A DNA stretch of 64,000 bases, taken from positions 1 through 64,000 of the forward strand of contig CAKSFK010000010.1 of the NCBI GenBank assembly GCA_934454655.1, read 5' to 3'. Below the pieces are notes generated by a model. That model saw nothing but the letters and a program-made list of their open reading frames with translations, ran no database searches and was not told the DNA's origin. Positions 1 to 7,847 of this stretch are shown one piece after another (within the stretch, counting starts at the first letter, position 1; each line of letters begins with the position of its first letter). Made by a program: the position numbers and the translations under genes. Origin of the DNA: an uncultured Eubacteriales bacterium. Lineage in GTDB: Bacteria; Bacillota; Clostridia; Oscillospirales; Acutalibacteraceae.

Positions 1-147
1 TTAGGCTTCCCTTGTCAGGGAAGCTGTCGCCGAAGGGCGACTGAAGGGTAGTTTGGAAAGGGCTTTAGTTGCGGGAAGGCTGTGGTTTTTCTCTCCCTCA
101 GTCTTTTGCTGCGCAAAAGACAGCTCCCTCGTCAGAGGGAGCCGGAA
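1..147. repeat. Left copy of a 147-bp two-hairpin repeat
   Basis: This block recurs at 649-795 with about 6 differences. It has two REP-like units pointing toward each other: a stem-loop pair near 4-48 (TTCCCTTGTCAGGGAA followed by GTCGCC/GGGCGAC) and its reverse-oriented counterpart near 99-143 (GTCTTTTGC/GCAAAAGAC, then CTCCCTCGTCAGAGGGAG). The copies flank the DUF559 gene. The left copy may continue beyond the window edge. Confidence 0.9.
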
Positions 148-254
148 GAGCAAGTATTTTCACCGTCGGGCAAATCTTTAACTAAGGGAGAGAGAAAGAA
201 ATTAAAGAATATAATAAAGCAAATATTCCCTTTGCAAAGGCATTAAGAAAAAAT

Positions 255-569
255 ATGACGCCGTGGGAAAGTAAGCTGTGGTACGAGTTTTTACGGGGCT
301 ATCCTGTGCGTTTTCAAAGGCAGAAAGCCATCGGAAATTACATAACGGATTTTTATTGCGCCAAAGCAAGGCTTGTGGTTGAACTTGATGGTGGGGGACA
401 TTACACTGAGCAGCAAGCGGAAAAAGACAGGGTTCGTACAAAGGAATTGGAAGGTATGCATTTAAAGGTTTTAAGAATTTGCAATTTGGATATAGACCGT
501 AATTTCAGGGGAGTATGTGAATATATAGATATGAATGTTAAAAAGGCTCTCCTTCAACCACATATGTAA
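255..569 (+). CDS. DUF559 domain endonuclease-like protein
   Basis: A small protein of the DUF559 family, related to the Vsr/very-short-patch-repair fold. The core reads GNYITDFYCAKARLVVELDG, whose Asp and Glu fit PD-(D/E)XK catalytic positions; the C-terminus has the family's VLRICNLDIDRNFRGVCEYID. The ATG at 255 is conservative. The reading frame is open upstream to 186 and encodes EYNKANIPFAKALRKN, which resembles the usual family N-terminus, and an AAGGGAG stretch at 184-190 lies about 10 bases before an ATT at 201. The true start may therefore be a rare ATT, or the original start codon has been lost. The gene sits alone between the two 147-bp repeats. Biochemical role in this family is not established. 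Confidence 0.82.
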   Translation: MTPWESKLWYEFLRGYPVRFQRQKAIGNYITDFYCAKARLVVELDGGGHYTEQQAEKDRVRTKELEGMHLKVLRICNLDIDRNFRGVCEYIDMNVKKALLQPHM

Positions 570-599
570 TATTTTTTACAACGAAACTGCAACCATTGC

Positions 600-617
600 C
601 TCCCTCGTCAGAGGGAG
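600..617. repeat. Partial hairpin unit of the same repeat family
   Basis: CTCCCTCGTCAGAGGGAG is the terminal hairpin of the 147-bp repeat, here standing alone just downstream of the DUF559 gene and followed by CCGAGGGAG. It shows that half-units exist independently of the long copies. Confidence 0.7.
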
Positions 618-648
618 CCGAGGGAGTAAACTTTTTCGTAGGGTCTTT

Positions 649-795
649 TTAGGCTTCCCTTGTCAGGGAAGCTGTCGCCGAAGGGCGACTGAAGGGTAGT
701 TTGGAAAGGGCTTTAGTTGCAGGAAAGCCATGGTTTTTCTCTCCCTCAGTCATTTGCTGCGCAAAAGACAGCTCCCTCATCAGAGGGAGCCGGAA
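649..795. repeat. Right copy of the 147-bp two-hairpin repeat
   Basis: Matches positions 1-147 at constant offset 648 with about 6 mismatches (four clustered near 731-739, one near 754, one near 778). It abuts the 3' end of the hemolysin III gene at 808, so it may also act as that gene's transcription end. Confidence 0.9.
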
Positions 796-807
796 TAGTA
801 TCTAGGT

Positions 808-1479
808 TTACAGAACATAAAAAAGTATGCACACAGCCTGCAATATACTGCCTATATCCACGAAAATGTGGAAAACCGTGTGGAAGCCGTGTTTTTTACT
901 GCCTATGCCGTAAAGCACCGCGCCTACCGTATACGCAATGCCGCCCGACAGCAGCCACATAAATCCGGCAACACCCATACATTTCACGGTTGCCTTAAGC
1001 GCGAACACAATGCACCAGCCCATACCTATGTAGCAGATCATTGAAAGCACGCCGTACTTTTTGTGGTCTATTGCGGTGAACACCGCGGCAAAGGCTACAA
1101 TGCCCCATTCAATGCCGAACACCGTCCAGGCGAGCGCGGGGTAGTGCGGACGTATGGAAGAAAGCAGTATAGGGGTGTATGTGCCGGCAATCATAAAATA
1201 TATTGTGCAGTGGTCTATAACCTGCATAACCTTTTTGCCCATTCCCGGCTTTAAGCCGTGGTACACGCTTGAAACAGAGTAAAGCGCTATCATACAAAAT
1301 CCGTAAATACTTCCGCTTACAACGCCCCAAGCATTTTTGTGCGACGCGGAAATTATAATTGCGAACACAAGCACAACTATTCCTATTGCGCCGCCCACAA
1401 TATGGGTCACCATATTTGCCGTATCCTCTGCCTTTGTGTAATCGGGCAGAGTTCTTTCTTTAAGCGGTGTACGGGACAT
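808..1479 (-). CDS. Hemolysin III family membrane protein (PAQR superfamily)
   Basis: A 223-residue protein with about seven hydrophobic segments. Family landmarks are an early H (MVTHIVGG), SSVYHG, the DH of IDHCTIYFMIAGTYTP, and a late H pair in HTVFHIFVDIGS. These His and Asp residues form the metal site in the PAQR fold. I place the start at the ATG at 1479 because AGGAGAG precedes it at proper spacing; a longer reading would run into degV and has no ribosome binding site. It is only 22 bp downstream of degV on the same strand, so the two are probably cotranscribed. Despite the name, haemolytic activity should not be assumed. Confidence 0.88.
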   Translation of the reverse strand: MSRTPLKERTLPDYTKAEDTANMVTHIVGGAIGIVVLVFAIIISASHKNAWGVVSGSIYGFCMIALYSVSSVYHGLKPGMGKKVMQVIDHCTIYFMIAGTYTPILLSSIRPHYPALAWTVFGIEWGIVAFAAVFTAIDHKKYGVLSMICYIGMGWCIVFALKATVKCMGVAGFMWLLSGGIAYTVGAVLYGIGSKKHGFHTVFHIFVDIGSILQAVCILFYVL

Positions 1480-1501
1480 ATTAAAACACTCTCCTCTGAT
1501 T

Positions 1502-2362
1502 TTATTTATGAATACCCGGGAAGAAAAGGGCAACCGTGCCGGGACCTACGTGCGCGCCCGTTACAGGCTCATAACACACGGTAAGGCACTTTCCCTTGAA
1601 TCCTGCCGATTTAAGGTTTGAAAGAAGCTCTGCCGCGCCCTCCTCGTTATCGGCGTGGGCAATGCCCACAAGTTCCTTTTTGTCCCGTGCCAGTTCGCCG
1701 AACTTTTCGGCAAGGGTCTTAAGTGCCGCGCGATTACCGCGCGCCTTTCCGCAGGAAACAATGTGTCCCTCGGCGTCCCCCTTTAATATCGGCTTTATGT
1801 TAAGCAGCGTTCCCACTGCCGCCGCCGCGGAGCTTATTCTGCCACCGCGTTTAAGGTATTTAAGGTCGTCAACGGTGAAGTACTGGCACATATTATTGCG
1901 GAAATCAAGCAAAAAATTCACTGCGTCTTTAAACGATATGCCGCCCTCAAGCATCTGCGCCGCCTTTAAAACCTGCAAGCCTTCCCCGAGCGAGGCGGCA
2001 TAGGTATCAATCGTTTCTATCTGCCTTTCGGGGAATTCCTCTTTCAGTTCGTTTGCAACGTTGCGCGCGGTCTGCGCCGTTCCGCTTATCCCGCCCGACA
2101 TCCCGACGTACAGAACGTCGTCGCCGTTTTCAAGACATTCTCTGAACGAGCTTTCCATAAGCCCGGGGCTTATCATAGAGGTTTTAACGTCAGCCCCCGC
2201 ACGCACCAAATTATAATAAGACTTGCCGTCAAAATCGGTTTTGCCTTCCGGCACGGTTTCTTCTCCGTTAATTATATATGTGAACGGTATAACGCCTATA
2301 TTGTGATTTTTAATTATGTCAGCCGGCAGATTTGCCGATGTATCGGTAAATATCCGTATCAT
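1502..2362 (-). CDS. degV: DegV family fatty-acid-binding protein
   Basis: 286 residues, typical for DegV/FakB proteins, which bind a fatty acid and present it to the fatty acid kinase FakA. The N-terminus IFTDTSANLPADI is the family's conserved DS/TSANL start, GMSGGISGT is the conserved ligand loop, and the C-terminus ends in a TGAHVGPGTVALFF segment diagnostic of the family. AAAGGGTG precedes the ATG. No fakA is visible in this window. Which fatty acid it binds cannot be told from sequence. Confidence 0.93.
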   Translation of the reverse strand: MIRIFTDTSANLPADIIKNHNIGVIPFTYIINGEETVPEGKTDFDGKSYYNLVRAGADVKTSMISPGLMESSFRECLENGDDVLYVGMSGGISGTAQTARNVANELKEEFPERQIETIDTYAASLGEGLQVLKAAQMLEGGISFKDAVNFLLDFRNNMCQYFTVDDLKYLKRGGRISSAAAAVGTLLNIKPILKGDAEGHIVSCGKARGNRAALKTLAEKFGELARDKKELVGIAHADNEEGAAELLSNLKSAGFKGKCLTVCYEPVTGAHVGPGTVALFFPGIHK

Positions 2363-2449
2363 ATTTTCACCCTTTCGTCAGTGCTGAGAACAATAATACA
2401 CTTAGTAGAGGTTTATATCAACCTAATGTATTTTTTCCCTATTCTACGG

Positions 2450-2494
2450 AAAAAATACTGCCGGTAGAGCGATTTCTTCTCACTCTACCGGCAG
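2450..2494 (-). terminator. Rho-independent terminator after the ferredoxin gene
   Basis: CTGCCGGTAGAG and CTCTACCGGCAG form a perfect 12-bp stem (2458-2494). On the minus strand it is followed by TATTTTTT, as expected for transcription ending after the gene at 2517-3242. Confidence 0.85.
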
Positions 2495-2516
2495 TAGAAA
2501 ATGCGGTTGTTAAGCC

Positions 2517-3242
2517 TTATTCAAGAATTTTTCCGTCGGTCGAAACCGTTACGACATTCCAGGGAATAAATTTTCCGCTGTTTTTAAGGGCGGTAACGGC
2601 GGCGTGTTCAATTCCGCCGCAACACGGCACCTCCATACGTATTACGGTTAGGCTTTTTATATTGTTGTTTTTAATTATTTCAGTAAGCTTTTCGGAGTAG
2701 TCGCCCTCGTCAAGCTTGGGACAGCCGATAAGCGTTATGCGGTTTTTCATATATTTTTCGTGAAAATCGGCGTATGCGTAGGCGGTGCAGTCAGCCGCAA
2801 CAAGCAGATTTGCGCCTTCAAAATACGGCGCGTTTATCGGCACAAGCTTTATTTGAACCGGCCACTGCGAAAGACAGCTCTGCGGTTCTGCGCGGTGTTC
2901 TGCCGATTTGTGAGCGGCTGCTTGTTCGCGCTTAAAGCTTTTAACGTGTGTTCCCGCGCATCCGCATGGAAGTGTGCCTGAGTGCGCCTTTGCCTGTTTC
3001 ATTTTTTCTTCCTTGTTTTTCTTTACCGCCTCTTCGTTATACTCCGCCGCCTCGCGCTCGGTAAAGGTTATGGCGCCTGTGGGACAGGCGGGCAGGCAAT
3101 CGCCGAGTCCGTCGCAGTAGTCGTCGCGCAGAAGCTTAGCCTTGCCGTTTACCATACCTATCGCGCCTTCATGACAGGCGGACGCGCACGCGCCGCAGCC
3201 GTTGCACTTTTCTTCATCTATCTGAATTATTTTTCTAACCAT
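2517..3242 (-). CDS. 2[4Fe-4S] ferredoxin-domain protein with C-terminal extension
   Basis: 241 residues. Two ferredoxin motifs lie at the N-terminus: CNGCGACASACHEGAI and, 20-odd residues later, a CDGLGDCLPACPTGAI variant. A linker carries CGCAG, and a C-terminal domain of about 120 residues contains ADCTAYAY, LIGCPKLD and EVPCCGGIE, extra cysteines that could hold a cluster or metal. This architecture is seen beside Crp/Fnr regulators in anaerobes; the reaction is unknown. The start is the ATG at 3242, preceded by GGAGG eight bases away; an in-frame TTG five codons earlier overlaps that ribosome binding site. It is divergent from the Fnr-type regulator and probably its target. Confidence 0.85.
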   Translation of the reverse strand: MVRKIIQIDEEKCNGCGACASACHEGAIGMVNGKAKLLRDDYCDGLGDCLPACPTGAITFTEREAAEYNEEAVKKNKEEKMKQAKAHSGTLPCGCAGTHVKSFKREQAAAHKSAEHRAEPQSCLSQWPVQIKLVPINAPYFEGANLLVAADCTAYAYADFHEKYMKNRITLIGCPKLDEGDYSEKLTEIIKNNNIKSLTVIRMEVPCCGGIEHAAVTALKNSGKFIPWNVVTVSTDGKILE

Positions 3243-3282
3243 TTTCTGTTCCTCCAAAGGTTTTTATTGATTTTATGGCTTG

Positions 3283-3325
3283 ATTATAATATACTTTTAG
3301 GGAAATGTATGTTGTAAAAACAACA
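3283..3325 (-). promoter_or_regulatory. Promoter with Fnr/Crp-type operator for the ferredoxin gene
   Basis: TGTTGT-AAAA-ACAACA at 3310-3325 is a perfect inverted repeat in the divergent gap. On the minus strand a TATAAT box lies at 3283-3288 with no good -35 box. The start point expected near 3276 places the centre of the palindrome (3317.5) at about -41.5, the classical class II activator position of Crp/Fnr proteins. The binding protein is inferred to be the neighbouring regulator. Confidence 0.7.
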
Positions 3326-3354
3326 AAAATATAATTTTTTCGGAGAATATAAAA

Positions 3355-3996
3355 ATGAACGGTTTTATCACGGAAATATGTAATTCCGCCCTTTTTCGCG
3401 GCGTAGAGAGAAAGCAGACCGAACGCCTTATAAAGCAGTTCGGCATTTCGGCAAGAAATTTCAAATGCGGCGAAACAATATTTTCCGCGGGAGATGTGAC
3501 CGAGCGGTTCGGCATTATGCTCGGCGGCTCGGCTTACGTTTATCAGGACGATTTTTGGGGCAACCGGAATTTTATTTCGGTGATATCGGGCGGTCAGCTT
3601 TTTGCCGAAAGCTTTTCGGTGCTTGAAAACATACCCCTTAACGTAACGGTAACCGCCGCGGAGGATTCGTCGGTCTGTTTTGTCAGCGCCGGCGCGGTTC
3701 TGCAAAGCGGAAACGCCGTAGTTATCAAAAACCTGCTTAACGATATTGCCCGCAAAAATTTAAGGCTTAACGAAAAGCTTACGCATATGTCCAGGAGAAC
3801 AACAAGGCAAAAACTGTTATCCTTTTTGTCAACCCAGGCGGCAAAGCACGGCGGCAACGAGTTTGAGATTTCCTTTAACCGCCAACAGCTTGCCGATTAC
3901 TTGGGGGTTGACCGCAGCGCTATGTCGGCAGAGCTTTCCGCATTAAAAAAAGAGGGCTGTATTTCCTACAGCCGCTCTAAATTCAAATTGTATTAA
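3355..3996 (+). CDS. Crp/Fnr family transcriptional regulator
   Basis: 213 residues. Residues about 20-120 form a cyclic-nucleotide-binding-like beta-barrel (FKCGETIFSAGDVTERFGIMLGGSAYV). Residues about 140-213 form a winged helix-turn-helix with FNRQQLADYLGVDRSAMSAELSALKKEG, the Crp recognition helix region. The N-terminus lacks the four-cysteine Fnr iron-sulfur motif, so the signal is unknown. It is divergent from the ferredoxin protein, with a perfect TGTTGT-N4-ACAACA operator between them, which suggests it activates that gene. Its stop codon overlaps metI's by four bases on the opposite strand. Confidence 0.92.
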   Translation: MNGFITEICNSALFRGVERKQTERLIKQFGISARNFKCGETIFSAGDVTERFGIMLGGSAYVYQDDFWGNRNFISVISGGQLFAESFSVLENIPLNVTVTAAEDSSVCFVSAGAVLQSGNAVVIKNLLNDIARKNLRLNEKLTHMSRRTTRQKLLSFLSTQAAKHGGNEFEISFNRQQLADYLGVDRSAMSAELSALKKEGCISYSRSKFKLY

Positions 3997-4706
3997 GCCT
4001 TTCGGTTTTTTATACGCTTATCACAGCGCGCCGCCAAATGTGTTCCGAGGCTCTGGAAAAGCTGAACCAAAACAATTAAAAACACAACGGCAAAAATCAT
4101 TACAAGGTATTTATATCTGTAATAACCGTAATTTATCGCAATTTTGCCCAGCCCGCCGCCGCCTATAATGCCGCTCATTGCGGAGTAACCGAGTACCGTT
4201 GTAACGGCAAGGGTCGCGTTGTTTATAAGTGACGGAACGCTTTCGGGTATCATAACCTTTAAAATTATTTGCAGGGGAGAAGCGCCCATACTCTGAGCTG
4301 TTTCAATAATATTCGGGTTTATCTCGCGCATACTGCCCTCTACCAGTCTTGCAATAAAGGGGAATGCGGCAATAACAAGGGGAACCACCGTTGCGGGAGT
4401 ACCCACAACCGTGCCGACAATAAGGCGTGTAAGCGGGAAAACCATTATCATAAGTATAAGAAACGGAACGGATCTTAAAAGATTTATAACAATGTTTATA
4501 AAGTGCAGAACGCATTTCGGCACGCGGATTATCCTGCCGTTTTCGCCTGCTACAAGCAGTATGCCGAGCGGCAGACCTATAATTGCCGCAAAAAAAGTGG
4601 AAAGAAGGGTTACATAAACCGTTTCCCAAATAGCCAGCGGAAACTGATTTTTAAGAATATCCATTGCCGTTGTAAATTCTTCGGACGCAAAAAATTCACT
4701 GAACAT
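3993..4706 (-). CDS. metI: Methionine ABC transporter permease
   Basis: 237 residues with the MetI fold (about five membrane helices) and the EAA coupling loop ETAQSMGASPLQIILKVMIPES, which docks on MetN. The conserved SAMSGIIGGGGLGKIAINYGYYRY segment near the C-terminus is characteristic of MetI. The start overlaps the end of metN by 11 bases, so translation is coupled. It completes a metQ-metN-metI operon on the minus strand, encoding a D/L-methionine importer in the cytoplasmic membrane. Confidence 0.95.
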   Translation of the reverse strand: MFSEFFASEEFTTAMDILKNQFPLAIWETVYVTLLSTFFAAIIGLPLGILLVAGENGRIIRVPKCVLHFINIVINLLRSVPFLILMIMVFPLTRLIVGTVVGTPATVVPLVIAAFPFIARLVEGSMREINPNIIETAQSMGASPLQIILKVMIPESVPSLINNATLAVTTVLGYSAMSGIIGGGGLGKIAINYGYYRYKYLVMIFAVVFLIVLVQLFQSLGTHLAARCDKRIKNRKA

Positions 4707-5709
4707 TGTCCTTTACCTCCTCAACAAAAATATCCTGCATACGGCCGAGGTAATTTATCGCCCTTTGCGTTTGTTCGCTGCCGCCTTTTATGCCGAGCAG
4801 CATATTCCCGTATGCCTTGTCGCCTATACTGCGTGTTGAGGCTGAGAGGATGCTGGCGGCTATGTTTTCATCCATAGCCATTTGCGCTATAAGCGGAGTT
4901 TTTGTTGCGCTGGCGCCGTTGAACACAACACGTATAACCGATTCGTTTTCGGAAACGGTGAGCGTGTCCTCGTACCCATCGGGGTAAACAAGGCGCTTTG
5001 CCGCGTCTGATTTCGGGGCGGAGAACACATCGCCCACCGTGCCCTCTTCGGCAACCCTGCCGTCGTCAAGTATTGCAACGCGGGTGCATATCTGCTCAAC
5101 AACGCTCATCTGGTGGGTTATTATTATAACGGTTATGCCCAGCCTGTCGTGAATATCCCGTATAAGCGAAAGGATCGACTGTGTGGTCTGAGGGTCAAGG
5201 GCGCTTGTCGCCTCGTCACAAAGCAGAATTTTGGGGTGCGTCGCAAGTGCGCGCGCAATCGCCACGCGCTGCTGCTGACCGCCCGAAAGCTGTGCGGGGT
5301 ATGCCTTAAGCTTATCCCCGAGCCCCACAAGCTCCAACAGTTCTTTGGCGCGTTTTTCGGCGGCGGCGTATTTTTCGCCCGCAAGCTCCAGCGGAAAGCA
5401 AACGTTTTTAAGGCAGTTTCTCTGCATAAGCAGGTTAAAGCCCTGAAATATCATTGTAATTCCGCGGCGAGCCTCTCTTAACTGCTTTTGGCTTAATTCC
5501 GACATATTTTTGCCGTCTATAACAATTTCGCCCTCGGTCGGGCGCTCAAGCATATTAATGCAGCGCACAAGCGTACTTTTTCCGGCACCGCTCATACCTA
5601 TTATGCCGTATATCTCGCCGTCCGGAACGGTGAGTGAAATATCTTTAAGCGCGTCCACCTTACCGTCGGACATATCAAAGGTTTTTGAAAGATGTTTAAT
5701 TTCAATCAT
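4696..5709 (-). CDS. metN: Methionine ABC transporter ATP-binding protein
   Basis: 337 residues. Walker A GMSGAGKST is near residue 40, the ABC signature LSGGQQQR near 140, Walker B ILLCDEATSALD just after it, and the H-loop IIITHQM near 195. The C-terminal ~80 residues form the NIL domain that in MetN binds methionine and inhibits transport when internal methionine is high. It drives import through MetI of substrate delivered by MetQ. Confidence 0.96.
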   Translation of the reverse strand: MIEIKHLSKTFDMSDGKVDALKDISLTVPDGEIYGIIGMSGAGKSTLVRCINMLERPTEGEIVIDGKNMSELSQKQLREARRGITMIFQGFNLLMQRNCLKNVCFPLELAGEKYAAAEKRAKELLELVGLGDKLKAYPAQLSGGQQQRVAIARALATHPKILLCDEATSALDPQTTQSILSLIRDIHDRLGITVIIITHQMSVVEQICTRVAILDDGRVAEEGTVGDVFSAPKSDAAKRLVYPDGYEDTLTVSENESVIRVVFNGASATKTPLIAQMAMDENIAASILSASTRSIGDKAYGNMLLGIKGGSEQTQRAINYLGRMQDIFVEEVKDNVQ

Positions 5710-5727
5710 ACATTATCTCCCAATAGG

Positions 5728-5797
5728 AAAATAACGCCGACCGCATTTGCGGACGGCGCAGGACAAAACAATCGGGGTATCCCGACTGTCTTGTCTA
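5728..5797. other. Tandem hairpins in the metQ-metN gap
   Basis: Two stem-loops sit between metQ and metN: GCCGACCGCA/TGCGGACGGC (near 5736-5757) and GACAAAACAATCGGG/CCCGACTGTCTTGTC (near 5762-5795, with G-T pairs). No T-run follows on the minus strand, so an RNA-processing or stability hairpin that lowers metNI relative to metQ is more likely than a full terminator. The second hairpin resembles one at 22656-22693. Confidence 0.55.
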
Positions 5798-5809
5798 CCC
5801 GTTATAAAT

Positions 5810-6673
5810 TTATTTTTTAATAGCGTCAAGCGAGGACTGCTTACCGCCGTAAAGACCCATAGGCTCAACGTGAATTGCGGCAACCGAAACAACCTTTGTG
5901 CCGTTTTCCTTGTTGAAGTTTTCAAGGTAGGGCAGGTGCTGGAAGTAGTTGGCGTCAACCTCGCCGCTGTCTACAACGTTGTTGGGCTGAACGTAATCGG
6001 TAAATTCCTTAATATCAAGCGTAATGTTCTTTTCGGCAAGGATTTTCTTTGCCTCGGCAAGTATTTCCGCATGGGGTGTGGGGGAGGCTGCAACGCTTAT
6101 TTTTGTGCCTGCAAGCTTGCTGTAATCAACCGATGAATCATATCCGTCGCCGGGGTTTTCAACAACGCTTACAACAGAACCGTTATATTTTGAGGTGATA
6201 AAGTCCGCAACCTGCTTGCTTTCAAGCGCCGCTTTAAGAGCCTTCACGGCGTCGGTGTTTTCCTTGCCCTCTTTAACCGCGAGAATGTTGCTGTAAGCAG
6301 AGGACGAACCTTCAATCGCAAGCGAGTCTTTAACGGGGTTAAGTTTTGCTTCTATTGCGTAGTTTGAATTGATTACAGCGTAATCAACGTCCTTTAACGC
6401 GTTGGGCAGCTGAGCCGCCTCAATCTCTTCAAACTTGATGTTGTAGGGGTTTTCGGCAATGTCGTTTATTGTTGCGGTAATGTCCGCTCCGTCCTTAAGC
6501 TTTATATAGCCTTTCGATTCAAGGAGCAAAAGCGCGCGCGCTTCGTTTGTGGCGTCGTTCGGAACCGCAATGGTAACCGAGGATTTTTTATCTCCGCCGT
6601 TCTTGCTGCCGCAGCCCGCAAAGGCTGTAACCAGTAATGCCGCTGTTAATAATACTGCAAATATCTTTTTCAT
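5810..6673 (-). CDS. metQ: Methionine-binding lipoprotein
   Basis: 287 residues of the NlpA/MetQ family. The signal peptide MKKIFAVLLTAALLVTAFAGCGS has the lipobox AFAGC, giving a lipid-anchored extracellular binding protein. The body has the family's SVTIAVPNDATNEARALLLL and DAVNANYFQH-like DANYFQHLPYLENFN. I place the start at the ATG at 6673, ten bases after AAAGG; an in-frame ATG six codons earlier has no ribosome binding site. It is the first gene of the metQNI operon, behind a strong promoter and a 160-base leader. Confidence 0.95.
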   Translation of the reverse strand: MKKIFAVLLTAALLVTAFAGCGSKNGGDKKSSVTIAVPNDATNEARALLLLESKGYIKLKDGADITATINDIAENPYNIKFEEIEAAQLPNALKDVDYAVINSNYAIEAKLNPVKDSLAIEGSSSAYSNILAVKEGKENTDAVKALKAALESKQVADFITSKYNGSVVSVVENPGDGYDSSVDYSKLAGTKISVAASPTPHAEILAEAKKILAEKNITLDIKEFTDYVQPNNVVDSGEVDANYFQHLPYLENFNKENGTKVVSVAAIHVEPMGLYGGKQSSLDAIKK

Positions 6674-6836
6674 TTTAAATCTGCCTTTCATTTTTGTGTT
6701 ATATATTTTTTAATCGGAATTATTTTTTATCGGGCGGTCACATTCGGTAATCGGTACGTCGCAGAGCCCTGATCTTTTTCGTCCGATTTTCATTTTCGGT
6801 GTTTATCACGGTTTTCAAACTCCCTCTTGTTTCGAT
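6674..6836 (-). promoter_or_regulatory. Long 5' leader of the met operon, unidentified structure
   Basis: About 163 bases separate the predicted transcription start from the metQ ATG. It includes a possible stem ATCGGACG/CGTACCGAT with a 21-base loop and repeated CCGAT/ATCGG strings. The core motifs of the S-box SAM riboswitch and of T-boxes are not present. It could be another methionine-responsive RNA or simply a long leader. Confidence 0.4.
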
Positions 6837-6842
6837 GGTCTT

Positions 6843-6871
6843 AGTATACACCCGAAAACCCGATTTGTCCA
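6843..6871 (-). promoter_or_regulatory. Sigma-A type promoter of metQNI
   Basis: On the minus strand TGGACA, a 17-base spacer, then TATACT. It lies between the LysR gene and metQ, about 160 bases upstream of the metQ start. Confidence 0.75.
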
Positions 6872-6932
6872 CTATATGAAAAAAATAGTGAGTTATAGGC
6901 TCAGCCTATAACTCACGCAGTAAAAGCAACCG

Positions 6933-7847
6933 TCAGCAATTTAAGTACTGCCGTATATTCTCTATATACAGCTTTGCAATGCCGCTTAATATTTGATTTT
7001 TCCGTGTAATGTAGCCTATTTCCATTGCCGCGTCCTTTTCGGACTCATCACGGAACGGAACGGCAATATACTCGTCCCCGTTAAGCTCTTCGCATATTAT
7101 TCCCGAACAAAGCGTAAAACCGTTAAGCCCAACCATAAGGTTAAGCATTGTAGCGCGGTCGTTGGCTTTTATGGTCTGGGGGAATTCGTTGCCAAGAAAT
7201 ATCTCCTCCGCAAGGTAGAGCGAGCTGTCTGCGCCCTGCTCGAACGAAAGACAGGGGTAAAGGTTAAGGTCGCGGGAGGTTACAAATTCCTTTTTTGCCA
7301 ACGGGTGGTTCTTCCAGATATACGCAAACACGCCGCAGTTTGTAAGGCTGTGAAATTCAAGCTCGTTGGATTTAAGTATCTTTATAATGAAGTTGCGGTT
7401 AAAATCGCTCAAATAAAGAATACCCACTTCGCTTCTCAGCGTCTTAACATCGTCTATAACTTCCTTGGTCTTGGTTTCGCGCACGGCGAATTCGTATTTG
7501 GCGGTGTCAAAATTCTTAACGGTTTCAACAAACGCCTTTACCGCAAACGAATAGTGCTGTGTTGAAACGCCGAACTTCCTTTTAAGGTTGCCGCCCGGTC
7601 TGTATTTTTCGGCAAGGGCTTCATACTGAAGGTAAAGCTGGCGCGCGTAGGTAATAAATTCCAGACCGTCGCTCGTGGGCGAAACGCCCTTTCCGCCGCG
7701 GTGGAATATAATAATTCCAAGCTCGCGTTCAAGTTCCTTTACCGCGCCCGTAAGAGAGGGCTGGGTAATATAAAGCTTTTCCGCCGCCTTGTTCATAGAG
7801 CCGGTTTCGGCTATAACTATAACATAATGCAGCTGTTGTAACGTCAT
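6933..7847 (-). CDS. LysR family transcriptional regulator
   Basis: 304 residues. The N-terminal helix-turn-helix reads LQQLHYVIVIAETGSMNKAAEKLYITQPSLTGAVKELERELG, standard for LysR proteins, followed by a two-lobe periplasmic-binding-like effector domain from about residue 90. It lies directly upstream of metQNI in the same orientation, so it is a candidate regulator of methionine uptake, as LysR proteins often are for sulfur amino acid genes. That link is by position only. Its start overlaps the end of the upstream lipoprotein gene by four bases. Confidence 0.92.
   Translation of the reverse strand: MTLQQLHYVIVIAETGSMNKAAEKLYITQPSLTGAVKELERELGIIIFHRGGKGVSPTSDGLEFITYARQLYLQYEALAEKYRPGGNLKRKFGVSTQHYSFAVKAFVETVKNFDTAKYEFAVRETKTKEVIDDVKTLRSEVGILYLSDFNRNFIIKILKSNELEFHSLTNCGVFAYIWKNHPLAKKEFVTSRDLNLYPCLSFEQGADSSLYLAEEIFLGNEFPQTIKANDRATMLNLMVGLNGFTLCSGIICEELNGDEYIAVPFRDESEKDAAMEIGYITRKNQILSGIAKLYIENIRQYLNC

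Noticed and set aside
717..962. Plus-strand open frame of 81 codons
   Set aside because: It spans the repeat and the antisense of the hemolysin III gene and has no start signal.
6674..6836. S-box (SAM) riboswitch ahead of metQ
   Set aside because: The conserved core strings of the S-box aptamer are not present on the minus strand; only an unidentified leader remains.
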